Program-made: the position numbers and the translations under genes
Source of the DNA: Sphaerolaimus hirsutus
Lineage: Eukaryota; Nematoda; Chromadorea; Monhysterida; Sphaerolaimidae
Length of the DNA: 64,000 nt
Assembly (NCBI GenBank): GCA_964036195.1
Contig: OZ038456.1
Coordinates: 12,834,001 to 12,898,000, forward strand
Direction of reading: 5' to 3'
Shown: positions 10,403-20,799 of the stretch, one piece after another
Position numbering within the stretch: the stretch's first letter is position 1
Layout: every line of letters begins with the position of its first letter
Notes under the pieces: model-generated
Seen by the model: the letters and a program-made list of their open reading frames with translations, nothing else
What the model was told of the DNA's origin: nothing
Database searches by the model: none

Positions 10403-11620
10403 TAAACACCTTCCCGGACAAGTTCACCACTCATTTTTTTATTTCACTTCGAACGCAATATCTCCGTCCATGGGGGTGTTATAAAGCTGAAACTTTGTAT
10501 ATATAAAGGTGTAAGACCTCCTCACTCCCCAACAATGGGGGGAGGTGCGGCGACTTACTACAGGGTGGGTCGCCCTATATGCAACAATTTTTGTGGCGTT
10601 TTTGGTGTCCCAAGCAAGTTCACAACCCACTTGATTAGCTACACTTTGAAGGCTATATCTCCAGCTGTGAGGGCGGTAGAAAGCTGAAATTTGGGGGATG
10701 TCTTGCCAACAACTCCCCTCACAATACACCAGTGGGGCGGCTGCCGACGACCCACTAAAGCATGGGTCACTGCATATAAAGTTGATAATTTTTTTAAGAA
10801 CAGCCCAAGTGTCAGAAACAAGTTCGCCACCCAACTGCATTACAAAAAAATGTTGTGAGAACATACCTGATATAAAATTGAATCAGATTTGAACCCTAGT
10901 TCTGCTCATAAAATTTTTTTCAGTAGGGCACCCACCCTGTCCCATAAACAGCGGACTTAAATTTCACTTTAAACCAATTTTTTGTATCACACTTAAAAAG
11001 TTGGTTTACAAAGTTCACTAGGGGAGGGTCTAAGGTTCAAAGTTATGTAAACAACACAACCTCTAAAATGCTTCCATAACGAAATTTATTTGGGGTGAAT
11101 GAAAAAGTGAAAATTGTGTCAAATTTTGTTCCTGAAATGACATCATTTTGACATCATAGAATTCACCCCAAGTAAATTTCCTTATGGAGGCATTTTAGAG
11201 GTTATGTTGTTTACATAACTTTGAACCTTAGACCATTCTCTAGTGAACTTTGTAAACCAACTTTGTAAGTGTGAAACAAAAAAATGGTTTAAAGTCAAAT
11301 TTTCATTCTACCGTTTATGGGACAGGGTGGGTGCCTTACTGAAAAAATTTTTTTTGGCTGAAATAGTGTTCCAACCCGATTCAGTTTTATAGTAGGTATG
11401 TTGTTGCAACATTTTTTCAACGCAGTTGGGTGATAAACTTGTTTTTTGACACTTGGGCTGTTTTTAGAAAATGGTCAACTTTATATGCAGTGACCCATGC
11501 TTTAGTGGGTCGTTGGCAGCCGCCCCACTGGTGTATTGCGAGGGGGGTTGTTGGCAAGACATCCCCCAAATTTCAGCTTTATACCGCCATCACAGCTGGA
11601 GATATGGGCCTCATAGTGAA
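10403..11620. mobile_element. TAAACACCTTCCCGG foldback, right end lost
   Basis: The left end and arm match 3000-3560 (GACAAGTTCACCACTCA, GCCGACGACCCACTAAAGC). The return arm is found at about 11150-11610 (TAGAGGTTATGTTGTTTACATAAC, GGTCGTTGGCAGCCGCC). The expected terminal ..GGGAAGGTGTTTA is missing. After ATGGGCCTCATAGTGAAATAG the sequence passes into a CAGGGGTCTCC-family remnant (about 11625-11835), so the end was lost or overwritten. Confidence 0.65.
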
Positions 11621-11835
11621 ATAGGTATGAAAAATAGCGATTTTGAGCGTAAATTGGGGTATAGTTTCTCAAAAATTACTCGAGATAGGTAGATAGCTGG
11701 CCGATTGGGGGGGGGGATTTAGGGGATAGTAGCACAAAATTTTGCCTCCGGGATAGATAGATAGTTGAGCGGCCACCAAGATAGATAGATAACTGGGAGT
11801 AACCCCCCTCCCTCCCAACCCCCACCCTTTCCTAC

Positions 11836-12170
11836 CTCTGTGGTGCGACAAGGAGAGCGATGCTTGTCAAAGTTGAGAGACTCGCGGTTAGTGCAGTCGT
11901 AGTTTGAGACTTGAATCCAAGTTGTTTATTCCATCTAGTTCAGCCTTACTAAAAGAATTTACTAATATTAAATGATAAAATTTTGCTGAACTGATTACGT
12001 GATAAATATAGCTTACCTAAAGATAAATTAGCTTTTATCAGATATTTGAAAGTTCAAGGGCGGTATTTATAAGTGACTCACCTGCACTCATTTATACGGA
12101 ACGCAGTTTTGTGACACGAGTCGACTAGCGCTTCGCTGTTACGAATTGAAGCTACGGTTTATCGGGTTGC
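11836..12170 (+). repeat. Duplicated unit, copy with GGAGAGCGATGC and TATTTATAAG
   Basis: The stretch matches 4787-4890 and 19688-19780 at its start and 14815-15040 at its end. It contains GGGCGGTATTTATAAGTGACTCACC (about 12057-12080), also present at about 14934-14958. This looks like a TATA box about 30 bp before ACTCATTTATAC. It could be the promoter of the following RGG-coding sequence. Only the sequence motif and its conservation in two copies support this. Confidence 0.4.
12057..12073 (+). promoter_or_regulatory. TATA-like element ahead of the RGG exon (copy B)
   Basis: GGGCGGTATTTATAAG is kept at the same distance before the RGG-box copies B and C. The A/T core after a GC-box-like GGGCGG is a plausible RNA polymerase II core promoter. 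No transcript evidence is available. Confidence 0.3.
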
Positions 12171-12296
12171 GAGTGGACATTCATCGAAAGTGAGTATGGA
12201 TTGCCATAGAGATACTCCAAAGTTCGTTATTCTATGTAGTCTTTTCCACAGCACCGTGGTTCCATTTAGAATTCCTAGAATTGAATACCACCCAGA

Positions 12297-12496
12297 GACC
12301 GTGGCGGCAACTGGAATGGCGGCAGTCGCGGTGGATTCCGTGGCGCCGGGCGTGGTGTCGGTGGACGGCGTGGCGGCGCGGCCCAGCATCGTGACGTCGC
12401 TTGGTCGCAGAGCGCGGCGGGCAGAGGCTTGACGCGAAACCTCCGAATGATTCGCCGTGCGTACAGGGCGGCGCACGCAAACACGCTAATCAACAG
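12297..12496 (+). pseudogene. RGG-box exon, copy B
   Basis: The frame after CACCCAG reads RGGNWNGGSRGGFRGAGRGV, then GGRRGG. This GAR/RGG arrangement is typical of RNA-binding tails in fibrillarin, Lsm4/SmD and hnRNP proteins. Copy C at 15171-15319 encodes the same motif. Copy B carries an insertion of about 51 nt plus one extra base after CAGCATCGTG relative to copy C, which shifts the frame before the CAACAG/GT splice donor. A TAGGGATGGCC element begins two bases into the intron. The exact family is undecided. Other frames through the GC-rich stretch are also open, so the frame choice is inference. Confidence 0.4.
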
Positions 12497-12498
12497 GT

Positions 12499-12687
12499 TA
12501 GGGATGGCCAGGGTTTTTCATTTTTTTTTCAAGTTTTTTTAAAATAAAAAACGTTTTATTAAAAAAAAATTCAAAATACCTAGTACATAAGTACTAAATT
12601 TTTTGGCTGCTGTTTGAAAAAAAAGTTTCGATACCTATGTTTAAAAACAACAACAAAAAAAACCATTAAAAACATTGCCCATCCCTA
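12499..12687. mobile_element. Short TAGGGATGGCC / GCCCATCCCTA element
   Basis: The 189-bp element has TAGGGATGGCC and GGGCATCCCTA-type ends and T/A-rich arms (AAAATAAAAAACGTTTTATT). No matching 8-bp flanks are visible (CAACAGGT against ACTATCAC). It starts two bases into the intron at the RGG exon donor. Confidence 0.55.
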
Positions 12688-13031
12688 ACTATCACATCCA
12701 ACATTACCCCCTCCATTTTTCCCTGTGCCTTAGCAGTGTCTGCATTCGGCAGGCAATCCGTGTCACATGTGATCGAGCCCACATGTCTGATGAAAGCAAC
12801 AATCCACGCTGTTCCTTTGTCACATAACACTTTACATGGTCTTTTGCATTACATTTGAAACTTTACAGGGTCTTTTACATGACACCTGATATTTTACAGT
12901 ATCTTTTACATGTCACATAATATTTTACAGGGTTATTTACAGACAGTCATGTGCCAGTATCAGACCCTGTAAATAGTCAAATGCATGCAAAGTGTCAAAA
13001 GTCATGTAAAATGCCCGGTACAATGGCAAAC

Positions 13032-13097
13032 GAAATCGTGGTGAAATCGATCATCAACGCCGTTCCTTTCTTCTACACGGCTGTCTTGCAGATTGAA
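13032..13097 (+). pseudogene. Exon copy 2, VKSIINAVPFFYTAVLQIE
   Basis: The frame EIVVKSIINAVPFFYTAVLQ-IE ends at GAA followed by GTGAGT, a strong splice donor. It aligns with exon copies ending at 5594 and 15644. The three copies vary mainly at non-hydrophobic positions, so the ancestral reading frame was probably coding. The 5' border of the exon is not clear because CATG..AAAGTGTC repeats precede it. Confidence 0.5.
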
Positions 13098-13275
13098 GTG
13101 AGTAACTTCCAGAAATGAAAAAAATTGATTAAATTTGATTAATTAAAAGAAATTTATCTTTTATCTCGTGTGAGGAGTAATTATGCACAATTGTTGTCCT
13201 ATCGTAGTGATGAATTGAGATATTCATCACAGATGATTCATAAATACTTTTATACAATTTTCCTTTACCGCTCAG

Positions 13276-13432
13276 ATTCGAGGCGCATTACGCGTTGCTG
13301 TTGTTCGTTACGTCTACAAATTTTTTTTGGCATGCTGCCAAGACTCAGTTGAACACTATTCGCACAGACTGTGGAGAAGGGTACGCTTATCCATTCTTCC
13401 GGAGCAAGAACCCAAAAGTGTTCATACATTTT
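13276..13432 (+). CDS. Exon copy 2, FEAHYALLLF..FRSKNPKVFIHF
   Basis: This exon has the best-preserved borders of the F-x-x-HYA family. It has a CTCAG acceptor, one leading base, 52 codons without a stop and a GTGAGT donor. It contains NFFWHAAKTQLNTIRTDCGE, then GYAYPFFRSKNPKV. Against the other copies the segment LLLFVTSTNFFW looks frame-shifted relative to IAVVRNVYNNFW, so even this copy may be dead. It may once have belonged with the VLQIE exon upstream. The function is unknown. Confidence 0.35.
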
Positions 13433-13499
13433 GTGAGTTGCTTTAAATTTTGTTTTTTTTTACACTGCTGGAAATTGTCAAGTTAATTGTTAATTAAAA

Positions 13500-14105
13500 A
13501 GTTACAAGCAATTTTTATCGGCTCAATTGATTCGGCAGCCAGGTTTTCAATGATAATAAATATTTTAGCGCTGCAGCGAGAGTTTACAATCAGGGTGTTT
13601 ACAGGAATATTGTAGATTTGTGAGACCTCTGCGGGGGTCCAGATAGTAAATCGCTCTAAAAGTTGGGCGAAAACCTATGAAAGATTTTGTACGAAAATTG
13701 CGGCAAAACTACTAAAAAATTGCCCCAAAACTGATCGATGGGATTTTTACGCGATTTGGCCTCTTGTCACTTGCGAATTGGCAGGGTTCAGGCGGCAAAT
13801 TCTCAATTATGTTGGTGTTGAATTCCAATCACACCATACTTCACAAATGTTTGAAATCGTCGCAAATAATGCCAAATCAATACTTTTACATCTCAGGTCA
13901 GGGGTATTTCATGATAGACCCAAATTGGCGCCGAACGCCCAGCTCGGGGTTCGCCGACATCGTCCTGTTCAATTTGGCCAGCGCTGCAATCCAAGATTCA
14001 ACTTGCTTATAACAATATTTGGTTCAATGGTGACATGGCGGCAAGGGTCTGGATATGAGTAGGTAAGTTGCTGACCCGCAATTCCACTGATCCGCTCCTC
14101 CCGAC
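13500..14105 (+). repeat. Duplicated unit, copy 3 of blocks at 7290-7890
   Basis: GGCTCGATTGATTCAGGCA..CCAGGTTTTCA (7302) corresponds to GGCTCAATTGATTCGGCAGCCAGG (13520). It is followed by AATATTTTAGCGCTGCAG, GTGTTTACAGGAAT and the GCTCGGGGTTCG block, all in the same order. This is strong evidence for duplication of a unit of about 6 kb. Confidence 0.65.
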
Positions 14106-14509
14106 TACTGTAATTTTTACACCAATATTTTAAACGACTACTTGGATCAAGTGAATTTTTTAGCGAAGTCTACCAAAACTTCACAAAAAATTTTTTCAAA
14201 AATTTCATAACTTTCATAAATCTGTTTTGAACACATTCACCAAATTTGATCATTTTTGATGTCAACGTTATTTGTCAGAGTTCTCATTCTGGTAAATTCA
14301 AATGTGTTCAAAACTGATAATTTTCTATAAATTTTGTAAAATTTGGTTGTCAACTAGTGTATCTGGAGCAAAAGCAAATAACATTGAAGACTGAATTGTC
14401 AGTACATGATTCTGATCGGGCACACAATTGATTTCGCGACGCAGCCGAGTGTGTCAACTAGCCCGACAACTTTGAGTACGCGCAGGGCAACCTCCAGCCG
14501 AGTTATTGG

Positions 14510-14795
14510 GGGTGCGGGGGTTTGAAATATAGGCTTTTTCAGGGTGTAGAAGAAAGAAAAGGGTATAAGGGTAAAATTGGGATAAGAAAAGGGTAAAATT
14601 GTTCAAAATGGGTATACAAGAACATATACCTAGTACTAAAAATAGCTGAAAGTAGATAAATAGGAACAGAAACTAGTGATTTGGGGTAAAGTTTCTCAAA
14701 AATCGCTCCAGATCGGTAGATAGCTGAACGATTGGGGCCCAAAATTTGGCCTACGGGATAGATAGATAGCTGGGCGGTTTGGGGGGGGGGAGTTT
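14510..14795. mobile_element. CAGGGGTCTCC-family MITE remnant
   Basis: It contains AATATAGGCTTTTTCAGG, AAACTAGTGATTTGGGG, CTCCAGATCGGTAGATAGCTG and GGGATAGATAGATAGCTGGG before a G-run, the standard interior of the family. Neither end is intact. Confidence 0.65.
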
Positions 14796-14933
14796 TAATT
14801 AGAAACTTGGATCAAACTTTTTTTATCGCATCTAGTTCTGAATGAATTTACTAATATTAAATGATAAAATTTTACTGAACTGATTACATGGTAAATCACG
14901 TTAATTGGCTTTTATCACATAATGGAAAGTTCA

Positions 14934-14950
14934 AGGGCGGTATTTATAAG
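14934..14950 (+). promoter_or_regulatory. TATA-like element ahead of the RGG exon (copy C)
   Basis: GGGCGGTATTTATAAGCG is the counterpart of the site at 12057. The following stretch (CACACATTCATACACAACACAGTTTTGTGACACGAGTC) is also shared by the two copies, which suggests a conserved promoter and 5' leader or simply recent duplication. Confidence 0.3.
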
Positions 14951-15170
14951 CGACGCACTTGCACACATTCATACACAACACAGTTTTGTGACACGAGTCA
15001 ACTAGCACTTCGCTGTTACGACTTTAAGCAACGTTTATCAGAGGCGAGGGGACGTTCATTGAAAGAGAGTATGGATCGCCATAAAGATATTCCAAAGTTC
15101 GTTATTCTATGTAGTCTTTTCCACAGCACCGTGGTTCTATTTAGAATTCCTAGGATTGAATACCACCCAG

Positions 15171-15319
15171 AGGCCGTGGCGGCAACTGGAACGGCGGCGG
15201 TCGCGGTGGATTCCGTGGTGCCGGGCGTGGTGTCGGTGGATGGCGTGGCGGCGCGGCCCAGCATCGTGGAATGTTCGCCGGGCGTACAGGGCGGCGCACG
15301 CAAATGCGCTTATCAACAG
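15171..15319 (+). CDS. RGG-box exon, copy C
   Basis: The frame from CACCCAG reads GRGGNWNGGGRGGFRGAGRG, then VGGWRGGAAQHRGMFAGRTG, and ends at CAACAG followed by GTATTG. Dense RGG and RG with interspersed W and F is the signature of a methylated RNA-binding tail (fibrillarin, LSm4, GAR1 or hnRNP type). The upstream ATG at 15071 (MDRHKDIPKFVILC) is separated by CTTTTCCACAG, a good acceptor, so a two-exon arrangement is possible. Alternative frames through the same GC-rich DNA are also open, so I am only moderately confident. Confidence 0.4.
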
Positions 15320-15579
15320 GTATTGGTTTGCATTTCATTCAAGGTTTCTACTTTTTGTGGAGTTGTGATGGATAGGGTTTTTCGATAATAGATGGAAACG
15401 CTTTGGCTAGATAGGTTTTACTTGATTGTGTGACAGATGAGACCCAAATCGTGCTATGCTAGTCTCACATTAAGGGTCGAAGGGTGCTACTTTTAACAAT
15501 AAAGTAATTTCTGATACACTATCACAACCAAGATAAACCCCGCTATTTTTCAGCATGTGGATGCATGCAGCTTGTCAAT

Positions 15580-15644
15580 TGTAATCTGTGAAGTCGATAA
15601 TCGACGGCGTTCCTTTGTTTTACGTGGCTGTCTTGCAGATTGAA
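15580..15644 (+). pseudogene. Exon copy 3, VKSIIDGVPLFYVAVLQIE
   Basis: The frame GTGAAGTCGATAATCGACGG to TTGCAGATTGAA, then GTGAGT, is the third paralogue of the VLQIE exon. It is followed by CACTTCC as in copy 2. The next exon copy (16097) runs FKTHYAITVVR and then diverges, so this unit is incomplete. Confidence 0.45.
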
Positions 15645-16096
15645 GTGAGTCACTTCCGTAAATTTAAATTGAAAGACGTTTTGGTGTACCACACACAGAC
15701 ATTTTTAAAAATCATACGTGTGCTGTTTTTTTAAAGTCGAAACTCAAACAATTTGTATGAGTTAAACTTTTGAGTTCCAATTTTAAGTTCCGCTTGAGTA
15801 CCCTTGTGAGTACCAAAGATACTTTTTAGTAGCTCAAGAGTTGGAACTGTTTAAAACCTGAACTAATATAAATTGTTCGAATTTTGTTTGAGTTCTGACT
15901 TTTACAAACAGCATTCATACGAGTTTTTTAAAATGCTGTGTGTGGTGCGAATAATATTGTATCTCATGTGAGCATAAATATGCACAAGTGATGTTTCGTA
16001 GTCTATCGTAGTGATGAATTGAGTTACAAATATTCTTCACCGCTGATCTGACATCGATACTTCAATACTACATCAATACAATCCTTTACCTCACAG

Positions 16097-16140
16097 ATTC
16101 AAGACACATTATGCGATCACTGTTGTCCGTTTTTCAAGAA
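16097..16140 (+). pseudogene. Exon copy 3, FKTHYAITVVR (truncated)
   Basis: After a TCACAG acceptor the frame FKTHYAITVVR matches the starts of the exons at 6165, 13276 and 20181. It then runs into unrelated sequence (TTTTTCAAGAAGCC). The rest of the exon is deleted. Confidence 0.45.
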
Positions 16141-16800
16141 GCCAATTTAGAAGAGTTGTTACGGCAATCGGCAAATGGGAATTGTGCATTAGGGAGGGGG
16201 GGGGGCGATGGCAGTTATTGGTGAAGTTATTAGACGCGACTTACAACATAACAAAAAAAGGTGAAACAACCAATCAAAAGTTACCGAAATTTGCATTTTC
16301 AAGTTTGTTATTGAAAATGCATGTTCAAAACTCAATTTTTCGCAAAAGTTTATCATGTGCGAGGTTTCTTTTCAAATATTGTGGAAAACGTATAATCGAA
16401 AATGGTCCGATGACAAATCAATTTCACGCTGAGGCCAAAAAATCAATTTGTCGCCAGGTCATTGCATGTGACTTTTCGTTGATTTTGTGGACCCAGCGTC
16501 AAATCGGACCATTTTGGATCATTCAAATTTGAAAATACCCTATCACAAATGATTTTTTTTTTGGAAAAGTTGTGCACCTTTTATTTGTCGTTATGCTGTA
16601 ATTCTCGCCAAGTACGTAGTCGGGAGTGTGGAGCCCGCCCCCCATTGGCGCAGAAGCCAAAGCACCAATGTTTGACCTCAGGGGTCGAATTTTAGGGGGG
16701 GTGGACCCGTTCGCAGGGCTCCGTATACAAACCACCCCCACCTCAAAAATCCTGGCTACGTCCCGGAGTCCCGCCTAATATAAGTACAGTACACTGATAG
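16140..16800. other. No recognisable gene
   Basis: The stretch contains short frames only, a G-run (16194-16204) and one segment resembling 2630-2750 (GGCAATCGGC, AATGGGAATTGTGC..GGGGG, GTTATTAGACGCGACTTA). It is therefore partly duplicated unit DNA. GGGTCGAATTTTAGGGGGGG and CTGGCTACGTCCCGGAGTCC near 16670-16770 look like transposon debris. Confidence 0.4.
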
Positions 16801-16810
16801 GAATAAATTA

Positions 16811-18038
16811 AGGGTGTGCTTCTAAAAGTACCGATCTACAAATTTCTCAAATTTGAGTTAGGACCATTTTGGGGTCCCCATAAAAATGCGCTTCAAAAAA
16901 ATATATAATATGTGGGGGGTGCGAAATTCAATTTTGAGATATGGGGGGTCAAAAAAAGCAAAAAAATCGCAAAATACAGTTTTTGAAATTTTAAAAGTAC
17001 CAATCTACAAGCTTTTTCAGCTTTTGTATTTTTTAAAGTACCGATCTACACACATTTTTTGAAAATGGTACTTTATTTTTTGTGCTTCTAAAAGTACCGA
17101 TGTCAGCTCAGCATCATCAACAGCAAAAACTCAATTTGTGCTTTTTTACTATGGGTAAAAGTACCGATCTACATCTATCTAATTTTGTGCTTTAAAATAT
17201 ACCGATCTACATGCTATTATACTCGGCAGACATTATGCGAGTCAATGGTCTAACGAATTTTTGTACAAGTGCCATTCTAACCCAATTTCATTGTTATTGA
17301 CACTCGTATTTCATGCGTAGGGATGACCATCAACAAATTTTTCAATTAGATAAGTGAACGTCACCGTCGAAATTTGAATTTAAGATCTACACTTGATAAA
17401 TATACGATAATTTCTTATTATTACGAACATGGTGAGCATGTTATGTTATTCAGAGCAATTTTTAGATTTTCAAAACGATCCTGATTTAGCTAGTGGTGTA
17501 CAGTGTACAGGGTCGTTCTTCCCTTGTTCTATCGCACGCACACATACGTACTTTTTTGTTGGAATTTGTCTGGGCTGTTACAATAAAATACCTTGTTATC
17601 TGCTTTCATATGACAATATGCGTGTTCAGTTTATCCTGTTCTCGCATAAAACGTCGGATTGAATAAGATTTACCATGAATCGATTGGAATGCATTCATTC
17701 AAATTCAAAATTAACTTAACAATTTTAACGAAATTTAAAATTGGTACGTAAGGGCCGAATCACTGATTCCTTTCATGTCTGCCGAGTTTACCAATGTGTT
17801 CCTTTAAAATGTACTGTACTACAAAAAATACGATTCACTCAATGTTTTATAGCTAGTGTTATATGTATAAACAATGATTATACCCATGCATGTGGATACC
17901 CAACAATATGGCTGAAATACCCATACCCAAAATTCCCATACCCAATACCCATGTATGGGTATTGCTTACTCCAAACTTTCAATTGCGATTATCGCAAAAT
18001 CGATTTTTTGTAGATCGGTACTTTTAGAAGCACACCCT
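16811..18038. mobile_element. 1.2-kb element, AGGGTGTGCTTCTAAAAGTACC ends
   Basis: The left end AGGGTGTGCTTCTAAAAGTA-CCGATCTACA is an exact inverted copy of the right end TGTAGATCGGTA-CTTTTAGAAGCACACCCT. Sub-terminal copies of TACCGATCTAC recur about six times in the left 400 bp. The middle (17220-17960) has short frames without recognisable transposase motifs. No target duplication was found. It is probably a non-autonomous DNA transposon. Confidence 0.7.
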
Positions 18039-18610
18039 TCAAATGCAATCAGAGACGTATCCAGGATTTTTGGGCGGGGGCTGTTTGTTCACGGAGCCCG
18101 ACGAACGGGGGGGCAAAAGTACCAAAGATACTTTTAGTAAAATAGCTCAAAAGTCGGTACTATGAAAATCGGAACTTAAAAGCGGAACTCTTACAAATTG
18201 TACAATTTTGTTGAGTTCCGATTTTTCAATGAGCGTTCGTATAATTTTTTAAATTTCTGTGTGGTGCGCCTTTACGTAAATAGGTAGTTAGTACTTTAGT
18301 ACTATTTCATAAATTACACCACCCTACGCCGTAGTGCAGCGCACACTTCTCTGTAAAGGCGCATGCTGTCTGTCATGTTGCCTATTGTATTGTGATTGTA
18401 TTTAGTTTTGCGTGCTTCTGTGATAGGTGTAGGCAAATACTCACCAGGTGCCACATCCTGAAAGGTGTAAAGTAAAGTGTCAAATTTCATGTAAAATGTC
18501 ACTCATGCAAAGTGTCAATTGTCATGATAAATGTAAAGTAAAGTGTCAATGCAAAGTTCAGTTACAATTTACGTTCTCTCTTTTTCAATTGACATTTTAC
18601 ATTACATTTG

Positions 18611-19110
18611 TAGGGTGTCAACTTTCCGTTTTCCGTTTCCGCTTTTCGGAGGCAAATTTTTTTCCGTTTTCCCGGCTGCTCATTTTTTTTCCCGTTTCCG
18701 TTTTTCCAGCTCATTTTCCGTTTTCCGGCTAAATTTTCGGTTCTTCTGCCTTTGTTCCGTTTTCCGGTTCAATTATCTGCTTTTCCAACCTTTTTTTTCA
18801 CCTTCCAGCTCAATTTTTTGTTTTCTGTTTCAGCCAAACTGGTAAACATGCATGCAGGCTCTCAATTATGTGAATTTTTCCCATTTTTAGCAAAATTTCT
18901 GCAAATTTTTTTTATTTCTGGATAAATTTCTGCACATTTTTTCCAATTCTGGCAAAATTTCAGCGAATTTTTTTTCCGTTTCCGGCATATATTCGGCAAA
19001 TTTTTCCGTTTCCGTTTTCCGGCCTTTCATTTTTCCATTTTCCGTTTTCTGGCAAGTGCAAATTGTTTTCCATTTCCGTTTTCCGCCAAAAAGTTTTTGT
19101 TGACACCCTA
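18611..19110. mobile_element. hAT-like element with TTTTCCG-rich interior
   Basis: Ends are TAGGGTGTCAAC and GTTGACACCCTA. The 8-bp flanks TACATTTG (18603-18610) and GACATTTG (19111-19118) match at 7 of 8. The interior is a low-complexity field of CCGTTTTCCGTTTCCGG and TTTCTGCAAATTTTT. The architecture (short hAT-like ends with a simple-sequence interior) parallels the GGGATC family. Confidence 0.8.
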
Positions 19111-19158
19111 GACATTTGACACTTTACAGGTACCACTCCCAGACCCTCTAAAAAACTG

Positions 19159-19408
19159 TACCGTATTTCCTCGAATTACCCCCGGGGGTTCATTTTTTCA
19201 GTGTGACAATTTTGAGAGAAAAACGTGAAAAATGCAACAATAACCACCATTTATAAGTTTTTCCAGCCTTATATAAGGATGTAGATGGTATAAACGATGT
19301 TCTAACGTAACACAGTAAGCGTTTTGAACGTCTGTTATGCATTTCCCGGACCACAAATTTATAGTGCCCATTTTAAGGGGGGAGGGGGTATTTCGAGGAA
19401 ATACGGTA
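19159..19408. mobile_element. TACCGTATTTCCTCGAA element
   Basis: TACCGTATTTCCTCGAATTACCCCCGGG at the left pairs with GGGGGTATTTCGAGGAAATACGGTA at the right. TA is at each border. This is a short non-autonomous copy of about 250 bp. Confidence 0.7.
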
Positions 19409-19624
19409 AAATGTCAGGCAAAGTGTCAGAAGTCATGCAAAATGCCCTGCGAAATGGCAAACGTACGTGCCCCCTGATGTCTGCAAGCGCAAACCTCTCT
19501 TCTATTTTTTCCTGATTTCAGTTGACGACTGATGATGCCATCTATGCATTTGAAACATTTCCAGCATCCCTGCTAATTTCAATCGGCCAATGATGCATTG
19601 CATTTCAATACTATTCCCTATTCT

Positions 19625-20400
19625 AGCATCAACAGTACATTTCTATGGAACATGCTTTTATGCGATTGTTATTGCTGTTATACCAATGTGGTGCGACAAG
19701 GAGAGCGATGCTTATCAAAGTTGAGAGACTCGCGGTTAGTGCAGTCGTAGTTTGAGACTTGGATCCAAGTTTTTCATCTAGTTCAGCCTTAAAAAATGAT
19801 AAAATTAGAACTTTCTGGTGCACTATCTCAACCAAAATTACCCCTCAATTTTTCAGCGTGGGAGTGCATGCAGTCGCACACACCTTAGCATTAGGTATGG
19901 CCGAGGGTTTTTAAAAAAGGTTTTACAAAATAAAAAAGGTTATAAGTGCTAAAAAAATTTGCCCGACGTTTACAAAAATGGTTTCGATGCATGTGTTCGA
20001 AGTACTAAAACGGTTTTATTTAAAAAACGTATTTATTAAGAAAACGTTTTTTGATTAAAAAGATGGGGTTCGTTGAAACAAAATTTTTGCCATCTCTAGA
20101 TACAATATCCGAGATACAAATTTTTTCTTCACCACTGATCTGACGTAAATACTTTTATACAATTTCTCTTTACCGCGCAGTTTCAAGGCACATTACGCGA
20201 TCGACGTTGTAATGGATAATTTTTGGCACGCTGCCAAGACTCAATGGCACTTAATTCGTGCGCGCTGAGGGAAGATTACATTTAGATACACCTCCGGAGA
20301 AGCAACCCAAATGTTTTCATAAGTTTGTTCTTCGTTCGATTGCTGGGGATTGTAAATATGAGCTAACTGTATTGAGATTGTTGTGATTTGAGCCGCAGGG
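19625..20400 (+). repeat. Duplicated unit, most 3' partial copy
   Basis: Landmarks in order are ATTCTAGCA..AACAGTA, the GGAGAGCGATGC block (19697), the TTTTTCAGCGTGGGAGTGCATGCAG block (19850), an internal TAGGTATGGCC..CCATCTCTA element (19894-20100) and the exon copy F-K-AHYAIDVV at 20181 with NFWHAAKTQWHLIR, then a stop (TGA). GGTTTTCAGGGATATA at 20398 marks where the copy ends. Confidence 0.55.
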
Positions 20401-20799
20401 TTTTCAGGGATATACCGGGTGGCCCACGTCAGGCGCCCGGTTTCAATTGGCACCCAACACGTCAATTTTGAATGAAACCTGCTCAAATTTGGTATGGTGG
20501 TACATAAATGTACCCCATTTGTTGTGTTAAGTGCACAGTTTCATGTCGCAAGATTTCGTGTCGGAACGGGAAGAAAAGTCTAATTTTCACGTGCTTAAAC
20601 GTGTGCCATTGTAGGTGGTTATGTGGAGTGACATTGTTTTGCATATGATGTGATAAATGAGAAACTTTAGAGATATGAATGTGTGTGCTTAACATACTAA
20701 ATAGGGTACATTACTCTACGGCCATGCCAAATTTGGACCATTTTCATGAACAATTGGTGCTTTGGTAGACGATTGAACGACCCAGCAGCTGTGGGCACC

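Noticed and set aside
17429-18013. Two frames of 77 and 90 codons inside the 1.2-kb element
   Set aside because: They have no transposase motif, no homologous copies in the window and typical A/T-rich random composition.
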